Of a DNA stretch of 61,070 bases, positions 18,643 to 27,601 are shown piece after piece. Source of the DNA: Chloroflexota bacterium (GTDB taxonomy: Bacteria > Chloroflexota > Dehalococcoidia > UBA2979). The first letter of the stretch is position 1. Every line of letters begins with the position of its first letter. The stretch is taken from NCBI GenBank assembly GCA_027592645.1, contig JAQCKI010000003.1:1-61070 (forward strand), given 5' to 3'. The notes beneath the pieces are model-generated. The model saw only the letters and a program-made list of their open reading frames with translations, was not told where the DNA came from and made no database searches. Made by a program: the position numbers and the translations under genes.

Positions 18643-19953
18643 ATGCAATCTCGAACTGGTGGACTCACGCGGCGGCGCGTGATCGCTGGCTCGGGTGGTG
18701 CCGCTGCCGCGGCCCTCATCGCACCCCGCACGCTCCTTGCCAGTGGCCAGCCGATCACCGAGTCCCTCCTGCGCGACGCCTCGCGCTCGTTTGCCGCCGG
18801 GCCGGCACCCCGCCATATTGCCTGGGTCTGGCAGTTCCGCCACGATGGCGACCCCGTGGCCATCCGCGACGCGCTGAAGGCGCACGGACTGGGCATTGCC
18901 CTCAAGACCCACGATGGCGCCCAGTGGATGTCGCGCTACGACCCGACCGATACCGCGGTCTCCGGCGCAAGGCGCGTGCAGGAATACGCCGACTTCTTCG
19001 AGAACGGAGGCGTCCCATTTCACGCCTGGGCCGTGACGAAGGGCACCAACCCGACCCGAGAGGCGGCGATCGCCTCCGACGTCCTGAACGCCGGGGCCCG
19101 CAGCCTATTCCTGGACCTGGAGGCCCACGCAGGCTTCTGGGTAGGGACGAAGCGCACGGCCGAGCAGTACGGCGAGACGTTGAGGCGGCTCCAGCCGTCT
19201 GCGCGGCTCTCCACCTCCATCGACCCGCGTCCGTGGGAGATTGACCGCATCCCGCTCACCGAGTTCGCCTCGTTCACGGACGAGATCGCGCCCCAGGTGT
19301 ACTGGGACCTCTTCTCCAGCAACGCCAACGTGAAGAAGTACGTCACCGCCGGCCACGCGGTCGCACCGGGACAGGTGACGCCCGCTTTCATCGTGGACAC
19401 GATGATGAAGCGGCTCACTGACTTCGGTCGTCCCGTACACCCGATCGGCGACGGTACCTCCAAGGCCCGCGAGGCGTGGGTGGAGTTCATCGACCGCTCG
19501 TATGTGGCAGAGGCGGAGACGGTCTCGCTCTGGCGCTATGGCGTAGCCGATCGCCGCATCCTGGAACTGCTGCGCGACACGCCACCTCGCGTGACCGCTG
19601 CCGTCTACTTCGTGCAGCCAGGCGACACGCTGGGCCGCATTGCGGCCCTGCACAACACCACGGTGGGCAGGTTGGTGGAGGCCAATGGCATCGCCAATCC
19701 GAACCTGATCAGCGTCGGCCAGTCGATCATCGTGCCCGGCACCGGTGGCGCCGTTGCTTCCGGTGCGGTCGCCGCGCCGGCTGCTGCGCCTGCCGCGGCT
19801 CCATCGTCGTCGCGGTCGTACCGGGTGCAACGCGGCGACACGCTCTCCCAGATCGCGGCGCGGCATGGCGTGACCACGGCGGCTGTCGTCAGAGCGAACC
19901 GCATCGCAAACCCGAACGCCCTGCTCGTCGGGCAGGTGCTGGTCATCCCGTAG
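18643..19953 (+). CDS. Tat-exported glycosidase-like protein with two C-terminal LysM domains
   Basis: TRRRVIAGSGG Tat-like signal; two LysM units (YFVQPGDTLGRIAALHNTTVGRLVEANGIANPNLISVGQSIIVP and YRVQRGDTLSQIAARHGVTTAAVVRANRIANPNALLVGQVLVIP). Confidence 0.8.
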   Translation: MQSRTGGLTRRRVIAGSGGAAAAALIAPRTLLASGQPITESLLRDASRSFAAGPAPRHIAWVWQFRHDGDPVAIRDALKAHGLGIALKTHDGAQWMSRYDPTDTAVSGARRVQEYADFFENGGVPFHAWAVTKGTNPTREAAIASDVLNAGARSLFLDLEAHAGFWVGTKRTAEQYGETLRRLQPSARLSTSIDPRPWEIDRIPLTEFASFTDEIAPQVYWDLFSSNANVKKYVTAGHAVAPGQVTPAFIVDTMMKRLTDFGRPVHPIGDGTSKAREAWVEFIDRSYVAEAETVSLWRYGVADRRILELLRDTPPRVTAAVYFVQPGDTLGRIAALHNTTVGRLVEANGIANPNLISVGQSIIVPGTGGAVASGAVAAPAAAPAAAPSSSRSYRVQRGDTLSQIAARHGVTTAAVVRANRIANPNALLVGQVLVIP

Positions 19954-19976
19954 CGGCGAGCGCCCGAGGGCACTCC

Positions 19977-22031
19977 CTACAGGTAGCGCTGAATCGGCAA
20001 CTCGCGGTGCCGCTGGCCCGTCGCGCCGAAGACCGCGCCAGAGATCGCCGCCGCGATCGGCACGATGCCTGGCTCACCAGCGCCGGTCGAGGGCGCGTCG
20101 TCGTCGCCGACGAATCGCACGTCGATCTTCGGCGCGTCCACGATGCGCGGCACGCGATAGCGCGCAAAGGTCGTCGTCAGCAGGCGCCCATCCTGGAAGT
20201 CGGCCGCCTCGAACAGCGCACCACCGAGGCCCATGACGATGGAGCCTTCCATCTGGTTGGCAGCACCCTCCGGGTTCACGACGAGCCCGCAGTCCAGTGC
20301 CGCGGAGACGCGGTGCACCCGCACCTCCTTCTCCTGCACGGAGACCTCCGCCGCCGTCGCCACGTACGAGCCGACATCGATGCCGAGCGCGATGCCGGCA
20401 CCATGGCCGTTCGCCAACCGCGGGCCGGTCCAGCCGAACGCCTCGGCGGTGGCCTCCAGCACACGACGGAAGCGCGGCTCGCTCAGGTTGCGCAGGCGCA
20501 GTTCTACCGGGTCGACGCCGATCGCCTCAGCGATCTCGTCCATGTGGACCTCGCGCGCGAAATGGTTCACCGCCGCACCGAGTGAGCGGTATGAGCCAGA
20601 TGGCAACGGGCTGTCCGAGCGGTACACGACTGACAGCACGTGCGGTGCGTCGTACGGCGTGTCCGCGCCGCGACGGCCGATCATCACGCGCTCGCCCGAG
20701 TGGTACGCGACGCTGTCCCACGCGGTCAGCCGGCCGTCGGCCCCGAAACCACTGCGGATCTTCACCAGCGCCGCCGGGCGGAAGTTGGACCACGCCATCT
20801 CGTCGGCACGTGAGTACGCCACGCGTACGGGCCGCCCCGCGACCTTCGCGAGCCGCGCCGCCTCGGTCGCGAGTCCGTAGGGCGACTTGGCACCGAAGCC
20901 GCCGCCGATCTCCGGCGCGATCACGCGGACGCGCTCCTCCGGCATGTCGAAGGCCGCCGAGAGTTCCTGGCGGATGCCAAACGGCCGCTGTGTGCCCGCC
21001 CACACGGTCAGGTGGTCGCCCTCCCAGAGCGCGACCGCCGCGCGCGGCTCCATGGGCGCGGGGGCGATGTACGGGATGTAGTAGGACGACTCCAGCACGT
21101 GCGCCGCACCGCGGAAGCCCTCACCCAGGTCACCGCGCTCCTGCATCGTGAACGGCTCGGTGCCGCTTTCGACCAGGTGCGAGGGCATCTCGAACCGCCC
21201 GGGTTGGCCCGGCGTCAGTTCCCAGTCGATGGTTGCGACGCGTGCACCGAGCGCCGCCGCCTCGTCGTCTTCCGCCAGCACGGCGATCAGGCTGCCCTCG
21301 TGCACTACGCGCACCACGCCGGGCATCCGCTCGGCGGCGGCAAAATCGACGCTTCGCGCTCGCGCGCCGTATGCGGGCGGGCGAATCACCGCGGCGTACA
21401 GCACGCCCTCCGGCAGCACGTCCTGCGAGTAGACGGCGCGCCCGGTCACCCGGTCGATGCCATCCACGCGGATGAGGTGCTGGCGGCCCATCTGGGTGAA
21501 CTCGGACGGCGGGGTCACCGTCGGGCGCTCCGCGATCTCGATCTCCAACTCCTGCTCGCCGAGGAGATCGGCGTAGCCGACGCCCCGCGACGGGTCGCTC
21601 TTCGAGACCACGCGACCATCGCGCGCTTCGAGGTCGGCGGCGGGCAGATCCAGGCGGTCGGCGGCCATCGAGAGCAGCGCCTCGCGCGCCGTGGCGCACG
21701 CCTTGCGGAGTTGCCACCCGACGCGCGCGGTGGACTGGCTGCCGAACGTGCCCATGTCCCACGGCACACGGTCGGTATCGCCGAGGATCACCGTGACCGC
21801 AGCGAGCGGCACGCGGAGTTCGTCCGCAACCTCGATCGCGAGACCGGTGCGGATGTTCTGGCCGTACTCCACCTTGCCGGCGAACGCGGTCACCGAGCCG
21901 TCCGGCTCGATCCGCACCCACGTGGCGCGCTGCGTCTGCGGCTGGGTGTTCCCGTACGTCTGCTGGCCGTACCCGGTGCGGACGGCGGGGAACCCCACCT
22001 GCACATCGCCGACGATGCTCAGCGGGCTCAT
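19977..22031 (-). CDS. Xanthine dehydrogenase family molybdopterin-binding subunit
   Basis: PEIGGGFGAKSPYGLATEAARLAKVAGRPVRV, VDPVELRLRNL, GTGxxGxxP-like GAGEPGIVPIAAAI. Confidence 0.92.
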   Translation of the reverse strand: MSPLSIVGDVQVGFPAVRTGYGQQTYGNTQPQTQRATWVRIEPDGSVTAFAGKVEYGQNIRTGLAIEVADELRVPLAAVTVILGDTDRVPWDMGTFGSQSTARVGWQLRKACATAREALLSMAADRLDLPAADLEARDGRVVSKSDPSRGVGYADLLGEQELEIEIAERPTVTPPSEFTQMGRQHLIRVDGIDRVTGRAVYSQDVLPEGVLYAAVIRPPAYGARARSVDFAAAERMPGVVRVVHEGSLIAVLAEDDEAAALGARVATIDWELTPGQPGRFEMPSHLVESGTEPFTMQERGDLGEGFRGAAHVLESSYYIPYIAPAPMEPRAAVALWEGDHLTVWAGTQRPFGIRQELSAAFDMPEERVRVIAPEIGGGFGAKSPYGLATEAARLAKVAGRPVRVAYSRADEMAWSNFRPAALVKIRSGFGADGRLTAWDSVAYHSGERVMIGRRGADTPYDAPHVLSVVYRSDSPLPSGSYRSLGAAVNHFAREVHMDEIAEAIGVDPVELRLRNLSEPRFRRVLEATAEAFGWTGPRLANGHGAGIALGIDVGSYVATAAEVSVQEKEVRVHRVSAALDCGLVVNPEGAANQMEGSIVMGLGGALFEAADFQDGRLLTTTFARYRVPRIVDAPKIDVRFVGDDDAPSTGAGEPGIVPIAAAISGAVFGATGQRHRELPIQRYL

Positions 22032-22492
22032 GCCTCACCTCCCGCGGCGCGCTGCACGGCCTTCTCGATGCGCTGGTAGGTGCCGCAGCGGCACATGTGC
22101 TCCGCCAGCGCCTCCCGGATCTGGCCGGCACTCGGGTGCGGCTCGCGGTTCAGGAGGCCGATCGTGCCCATCACGAAGCCCGGGATGCAGTAGCCGCACT
22201 GCATCGCCTGCTCCTCCACGAACGCGCGTTGGACGGGGTGCAGATCCTCCAGCGTCTCACCGGTCGCGACACCCTCGATGGTCGTGACCTCGCCGCCGGC
22301 GACCGCGCCGGTGGTCGTCATGCAGGCGCGCAGCGGCTGGCCGTCCACCAGCACGGTGCACGCCCCGCACAGCCCCTCGCCGCAGCCGTACTTGCTCCCG
22401 GTCAGGCCGAGGTCGTAGCGCAGGAACGAGAGCAGGTTGCGGTCGCCGCGCACCACCTCGCGCGGGACACCATTCACGGTCACGGTCAGCAT
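22028..22492 (-). CDS. (2Fe-2S)-binding small subunit of molybdenum hydroxylase
   Basis: GSKYGCGEGLCGACTVLVDG and CGYCIPGFVMGTIGLL...HMCRCGTYQRI; overlaps large-subunit gene by 4 bp. Confidence 0.95.
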   Translation of the reverse strand: MLTVTVNGVPREVVRGDRNLLSFLRYDLGLTGSKYGCGEGLCGACTVLVDGQPLRACMTTTGAVAGGEVTTIEGVATGETLEDLHPVQRAFVEEQAMQCGYCIPGFVMGTIGLLNREPHPSAGQIREALAEHMCRCGTYQRIEKAVQRAAGGEA

Positions 22493-22578
22493 CGGGCACC
22501 CTCCAGCATTCGGGCAGCAGGATACCCCGACGCGCGCAGGCGTTGAGGTGCACCGCGGCGAATGTGTAAAGTCCGGCG

Positions 22579-23061
22579 ATGCAGCAGGCCACCCTCGTCA
22601 CCCTGGTCGATTTCAACTACTGGGCGAACCGCAAGGTTCTGCAGGTCTGTGAGCGCCTGACCGCCCAGCAGTGGACGCAGGCGGCCACCGTCAGCACCCG
22701 CACTCTGCGCGGGACGCTCGTACACACGCTGGACACCGAGTGGTCGTGGCGCCTGCGGCTCATCGATCCCGCGGCGCGCGGCGAGGAGATGCGCGAGGAG
22801 GATTTCCCTACCGTGGCGAGCCTGGTGGCCGCGTGGGTGCGCGACGAGCGGGAGATGGTGGCCTGGGTCGCCTCGCTGTCCGATGCCGACCTCGTCCGCC
22901 TAGTGCCCGTCCCGTGGGGCCCCGAGTACCCGCGCTGGCAACTCATCTTCCACCTGCTGTCGCACAGCACTCAGCAGCGTGCGAAGGCATCCACGCTCCT
23001 GACACTGGCCGGGCACTCGCCGGGCGACATCGAGTTCCTGAATTACATCGGGCAGGCGTAA
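22579..23061 (+). CDS. DinB family protein
   Basis: NYWANRKVLQVCERLT...LVHTLDTEWSWRLRL...HLLSHSTQQRAKASTLL. Confidence 0.85.
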   Translation: MQQATLVTLVDFNYWANRKVLQVCERLTAQQWTQAATVSTRTLRGTLVHTLDTEWSWRLRLIDPAARGEEMREEDFPTVASLVAAWVRDEREMVAWVASLSDADLVRLVPVPWGPEYPRWQLIFHLLSHSTQQRAKASTLLTLAGHSPGDIEFLNYIGQA

Positions 23062-23152
23062 CGCGCCGCCTATCCTCCCGCGCCTCCCGATCTGATTTAC
23101 TGCGCGGGCACCTCCCGACCTTGGGCGAGGCGCACGAGGCGACGGAGGCAGC

Positions 23153-24208
23153 ATGAAACTCGGACTCACCATCGGTTACGCGGGAGCCACGCTGGAGGTG
23201 CCCGTCGACCTCGTGCAGCAGGCGGAGCGCCTCGGCTTCGACTCCGTGTGGACGGCCGAAGCGTACGGCTCGGACGCCATCACGCCGCTCGCCTACCTCG
23301 CCGCCAAGACGGAGCGCATCCGCCTCGGCACCGGCATCATCCAGGTCGCCGCACGGACGCCCGCCGGCACGGCCATGGAATTGCAGACTGTCGACGCGCT
23401 GGCGGGAGGCGGCCGGGTGATCGGCGGCCTCGGCGTCTCCGGGCCGCAGATCGTGGAGGGCTGGTACGGGGTGCCGTGGGGCAAGCCGTACTACAAGCTC
23501 CGCGACTACATCACGATCATGAAGAAGATCTTCGCCCGCGAAGAGCCGGTCACGCACCAGGGCCGCGAGATCTCGCTCCCGTACACCGGCCCCGGCTCCG
23601 CGGGCATGGCGAAACCGCTGAAGTCGATCCTGCACATGAACCCGTACCTGCCGATCTGGCTGGGCTCCGGGAACCCCTCGAACCTGCGCCTTACCGGCGA
23701 ACTGTGCGATGGCATCCTGCCGCTGGGCTTTGTGCCGGCGCGCATGGACTACTACCTGGAGCACCTGCAGGAGGGCTTCCGACGCTCCGGCACGGACAAG
23801 GCGATTGGCAATGGCTTCGAGTTCCAGCCGCGGGTCGCCGTGAACGTCACCGATGACGTGCGAGGTGCGCTGCGGGCGATGAAGCCGCGCATTGCGCTGT
23901 ACGTCGGCGGCATGGGCCACCCGGAGTTGAACTTCCACAACCAGCAGATGGTCCGCCGTGGCTATGGGGACGCCGCGGGGCGCATCCAGGAGTTGTACCT
24001 GGCCGGCCGCAAGGCGGAGGCGCTGGAGGAAGTGCCGAACGAGTACTGCGACGAAGAGGCGCTGGTGGGCCCGCCCGCCCGCATCCGCGAGCGTGTGCGC
24101 GCCTGGCAGGACTCCGGCATTACCGGCCTGACCCTGCAGACCCGCCAGCCGGAGGCGCTGGAGGTGATGGCCGAAATCACCGGTGCCAGCAAGGGCGCGA
24201 GGGACTAG
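23153..24208 (+). CDS. LLM class (F420/FMN-type) oxidoreductase
   Basis: AERLGFDSVWTAEAYGSDAITPLAYLAAKTERIRLGTGIIQVAARTPAGTAM. Confidence 0.92.
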   Translation: MKLGLTIGYAGATLEVPVDLVQQAERLGFDSVWTAEAYGSDAITPLAYLAAKTERIRLGTGIIQVAARTPAGTAMELQTVDALAGGGRVIGGLGVSGPQIVEGWYGVPWGKPYYKLRDYITIMKKIFAREEPVTHQGREISLPYTGPGSAGMAKPLKSILHMNPYLPIWLGSGNPSNLRLTGELCDGILPLGFVPARMDYYLEHLQEGFRRSGTDKAIGNGFEFQPRVAVNVTDDVRGALRAMKPRIALYVGGMGHPELNFHNQQMVRRGYGDAAGRIQELYLAGRKAEALEEVPNEYCDEEALVGPPARIRERVRAWQDSGITGLTLQTRQPEALEVMAEITGASKGARD

Positions 24209-25251
24209 CGCGCCACGACCGGCGCGGGCCACGAGTACGCCTCGAACGCCCAGTCGAGGAGGCGGCGCGCGTCCTCCTCGCGGTTCGGCGCGTCCAGCAG
24301 CACCACGTAGATGCGGTGGCCGTCGCGCGTGGCGCTGCCGGCGTACGTCTTGCCCGCGGAGCGCGTGTACCCGGTCTTGAGGCCGTCCGCGCCCGCGTAG
24401 GTGTACAGCAGCGCGTTGTATGTCGACATCCGGATCGTCCGTGAACCCTCCGCGACCCACGAGCGCGCACCGGCGATCTCCGCCAGCACGGGGAACGTCA
24501 TCAGATAGCGCGACATCGCGGCGAGGTCGTACGCGGTCGTGTACTGCGAACGACTGCCGAGCCCGTGCGGGTTGCTGAAGCGCGAGTCCTGCAGGCCGAG
24601 GCGCTTTGTGAGCGCCGTCATCTCCTCCGCGAACGCGAACTCGGAGCCCGAGAGGTGGCGGGCGATGGCGAGCGCAGCGTCGTTGCCGGAGGGCAGCATC
24701 AGCCCGTAGAGCAAGTCCAGCAGCGTGAACTCGTCCTCAGGGCGCAGCCCCATCACGGTGCTGCGCCTCATGGTGCTGGCGTCTACATCCACCGTCACCA
24801 GAGCATCGAGGTCGCCGCGCTCTGCCGCGATGATCGCCGTCGGGATCTTCGCCAGGCTGGCCGGGGCACGGCGCAGGTGTGGGTCGTGCTCATACAGCAC
24901 CGCCATCGAGGCTTCGTCGACCACGATCGCAGAGGTGGCGGAGATCTTCGGCGGCGGCGCGTTGCCGCGACGCGCAGGGGCGGACGCCCACGGCTCCGGT
25001 ATCGCGCGTCCGGGCTGGTACAGCACCGGTGGCGGCGCGTCGGTCGCAAGGTCAGCGTCGAGCGGTGCGACCAACCGGTCGGAAGCGAGCACGGCCGCGT
25101 CCGCCGTCGCAGCCGGGAGCATAAATGACGCTGGCTCCGTCGCCTCGGTCGCGCCCGTTGTGCAGCCGGCGATGAGCAACCCGGCCACCGCCGTCAGCAG
25201 CGACACGTTGCGCCAGCGAGGGAGCCGGTGGGTGGCAAGCGGTCGGGTCAT
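24205..25251 (-). CDS. D-alanyl-D-alanine carboxypeptidase (peptidase S11)
   Basis: Lipobox LLIAGC; RAPASLAKIPTAIIA (SxxK), PSGNDAALAIA (SxN), DGLKTGYTRSAG (KTG). Confidence 0.93.
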   Translation of the reverse strand: MTRPLATHRLPRWRNVSLLTAVAGLLIAGCTTGATEATEPASFMLPAATADAAVLASDRLVAPLDADLATDAPPPVLYQPGRAIPEPWASAPARRGNAPPPKISATSAIVVDEASMAVLYEHDPHLRRAPASLAKIPTAIIAAERGDLDALVTVDVDASTMRRSTVMGLRPEDEFTLLDLLYGLMLPSGNDAALAIARHLSGSEFAFAEEMTALTKRLGLQDSRFSNPHGLGSRSQYTTAYDLAAMSRYLMTFPVLAEIAGARSWVAEGSRTIRMSTYNALLYTYAGADGLKTGYTRSAGKTYAGSATRDGHRIYVVLLDAPNREEDARRLLDWAFEAYSWPAPVVAR

Positions 25252-25382
25252 GTTGCCTCGGCCAGCGGTGGAAGCGGCGAGTGGCGCGCATCCTACGCCC
25301 TGCGAGCGCGTGGCGTCCGCAAGGCCGGGGCTCGCTCGCCTACAATCGTGCGGCGCGTCCCACCCGCGCGTGGAGCCCGACC

Positions 25383-26444
25383 ATGGCCTGGACACGCCTG
25401 CTCGTGGCCGCGCTCGGCATCGGCCTGCTCGCTGGCTGCTCGACCTCGTCGACGCCGGCGTCACCCGCAGTCAACGCGTCACGGCCCGCCGCGATGGCGA
25501 GCGACGCCGTGCATGTCACCGGCGAGGGCATCCCCGTCGCCGTCGAGCCTGCCCCTCTCGCTCCGGCACCCGAAACAGTGGTGACCGCCGGCGTGGTGCC
25601 TGTCGAGCCGGCGCCGGTGCAGGTCGTCGCGCCGAGCGCGATCGCTGCCGCCGCCCTAGCGCTGTCGCAGACACCAGGGCCCCCGGTGATCGTGCTGGAC
25701 CCCGGCCACGGCGGCGCCGAGGTGGGCGCGGCGAATCACGGCATCGTCGAGAAGGAGTCCAACCTGGATCTCGCGTTCCGCGTGGAGGCGCTGCTACGTG
25801 AGGCGGGCGTGCGCGTCCTGCTCACCCGCGAGGACGACTCGCGCGCCGTGCCTCCGCCCGGCCTCCGGCCGGTGCCCGGCGGGAGCACCCGTCCTGCTCG
25901 TGTCGACGTGCAGGCCCGGGTCGATCTCGCCAACCTCGCCGGCGCCGCCGCGTTCGTCTCGATCCACTCCAACGGCCACAGCGACTCAAGCCTCCGCGGC
26001 ATCGAGACCTACTACTCAAGCGTGCACGCGGAGGCGCCTCGCAGCCTCGCACTGGCGACGCACCTCCAGACGACTGCGCTCGGCGAACTCGCCGCCGCCG
26101 GGTTTCCGGCGGTGGACCGAGGCGCGCGCGACACCCAGTGCATGTACAACCGCAGCGGCACCTGCCGCGGCATCTTCGTGATCTCGCCGCCTCGGGTTAC
26201 CCGACTGGAGGACGTGCTCCAGCGGGGCGGCGATCCAGTACGCGCTGGACTGGCACCGGGGGAGACCGAGGCCTCTACGCGCGCCACGTTGATGCCTGCA
26301 GCGCTCATCGAGCTGCTCTTCGTCAGCAACCCACAGGATGCCGCGATTCTCGCGGTCGAGGAGTCGCGCCAGGCGATGGCGCGTGGCGTGGCGGCCGGCA
26401 TCCTCGCGTTCCTCGCCGAGGAAGGATTGTGGCCGGCGCAGTAG
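25383..26444 (+). CDS. N-acetylmuramoyl-L-alanine amidase (Amidase_3)
   Basis: VIVLDPGHGGAEVGAANHGIVEKESNLDLAFRVEALLREAGVRVLLTREDD; FVSIHSNGH. Confidence 0.93.
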   Translation: MAWTRLLVAALGIGLLAGCSTSSTPASPAVNASRPAAMASDAVHVTGEGIPVAVEPAPLAPAPETVVTAGVVPVEPAPVQVVAPSAIAAAALALSQTPGPPVIVLDPGHGGAEVGAANHGIVEKESNLDLAFRVEALLREAGVRVLLTREDDSRAVPPPGLRPVPGGSTRPARVDVQARVDLANLAGAAAFVSIHSNGHSDSSLRGIETYYSSVHAEAPRSLALATHLQTTALGELAAAGFPAVDRGARDTQCMYNRSGTCRGIFVISPPRVTRLEDVLQRGGDPVRAGLAPGETEASTRATLMPAALIELLFVSNPQDAAILAVEESRQAMARGVAAGILAFLAEEGLWPAQ

Positions 26445-26469
26445 CCCGGTCGAGTGCTCGCGCGCCGCC

Positions 26470-27384
26470 TCAGTCCTGAACGTGATCCGCCAGCACCTCC
26501 GCAATCGTGCGGCGGGCGAGCGCGGCGAACGGGGGGTTCGACTCCACGTAGTACGGCAGCGCGATGAGCGCCCACGAGAGCGCCCAGCCGCGCCCGCGCG
26601 CCCACGTTGCGCGGTCCACGTCCAGCGCCGCCCGGAACACGTCGCGCACCTCGCGTGGGAGCAGCGCCCACGCGGGTAGTACGTCGCCGGCGGGGTCGCC
26701 GGTGCCCATGCACCCGAAGTCCATCACGGCGCTGAGCGCGCCATCGCGCACGAGCAGGTTGCCTGGCAGCAGGTCGCCGTGAATCCAGACCGGCGGCCCG
26801 TCCCACGCCGGTGCGCGCAGTGCGTCCTCCCACGCTGCCGTCGCGGCGCTGACATCAACCAGGCCGGCGCAGGCCGCCAGCGCGTGACGAGTGGAGGCGT
26901 CGCGCATCGCCAGCGGCACGCCACGCTGGTTGTTCTCCGGGCCGGGGCGTGGCCCGTCGGTCGCGTCGATTCCCCTCATCGCGACGATGAACGAGGCGAG
27001 CGCCGTTGCTGCCTGTCTGGGATCAGCGATGCGGTCGCGCTCGGCCGGTTCGCCCTCGATCCAGCGGTGGATCGCCCAGCGCGACGGATAGTCTTCGACC
27101 GGTTCGCCGATCGCGAGCGACGTCGGGATCGCGAGCGGCAGGTGTGGCGCGAGCCGGGGGAGCCACTCGTGCTCGCGCTCGATCTGGCGCTGCGGGCCCT
27201 CACCGGGCCGCCGAGGCAGCCGCGCGGCCATGCCATCGCCCAGCCGGTAGATCGCGTTGGAGGTGCCACTGCCTGCGACACGTTCGAGCGGCAGCGCGGC
27301 CCATTGCGGGAACTGCTCGGTGAGCAGCCGCCGCACGAGGGACTCGTCGATGTCGAACTCGTCGGCGTGCAGCCTGGCGATCAT
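26470..27384 (-). CDS. Aminoglycoside phosphotransferase family protein
   Basis: VWIHGDLLPGNLLVRDGALSAVMDFGCMGTGDPAGDVLPAW. Confidence 0.92.
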   Translation of the reverse strand: MIARLHADEFDIDESLVRRLLTEQFPQWAALPLERVAGSGTSNAIYRLGDGMAARLPRRPGEGPQRQIEREHEWLPRLAPHLPLAIPTSLAIGEPVEDYPSRWAIHRWIEGEPAERDRIADPRQAATALASFIVAMRGIDATDGPRPGPENNQRGVPLAMRDASTRHALAACAGLVDVSAATAAWEDALRAPAWDGPPVWIHGDLLPGNLLVRDGALSAVMDFGCMGTGDPAGDVLPAWALLPREVRDVFRAALDVDRATWARGRGWALSWALIALPYYVESNPPFAALARRTIAEVLADHVQD

Positions 27385-27416
27385 CGTCGGCCTTCGTGCG
27401 CGAGGTGAGGTGAGGT

Positions 27417-27492
27417 TGGTGGGCCCACTGGGATTCGAACCCAGGACCGATGGATTAAAAGTCCACTGCTCTGACCACTGAGCTACGGGCCC
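27417..27492 (-). tRNA. tRNA-Lys (anticodon TTT), CCA encoded
   Basis: Reverse complement GGGCCCGTAGCTCAGTGGTCAGAGCAGTGGACTTTTAATCCATCGGTCCTGGGTTCGAATCCCAGTGGGCCCACCA folds as a full cloverleaf. Confidence 0.97.
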
Positions 27493-27540
27493 GGATCGAG
27501 ATTACCCGGATCAAGCCGCGCGAGACAGGCCGGGTTGTAT

Positions 27541-27567
27541 CTTGCAGCGGTCCCGAACGGATCGGGA
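27541..27567. repeat. Copy 1 of 27-bp direct repeat with palindromic core
   Basis: CTTGCAGCGGTCCCGAACGGATCGGGA; core TCCCGA-ACGGA-TCGGGA; matches 29210-29236 at 26/27. Confidence 0.9.
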
Positions 27568-27601
27568 TAGTGGGGCGGCTGCTGGGCCCAGGCGCCGCCT
27601 A

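Noticed and set aside
27417-27567. tRNA-Lys plus direct repeat as a classical att site
   Set aside because: The repeat does not duplicate tRNA sequence and lies on the 5' side of the tRNA; no integrase visible. Cassette hypothesis retained without tRNA-targeted integration.
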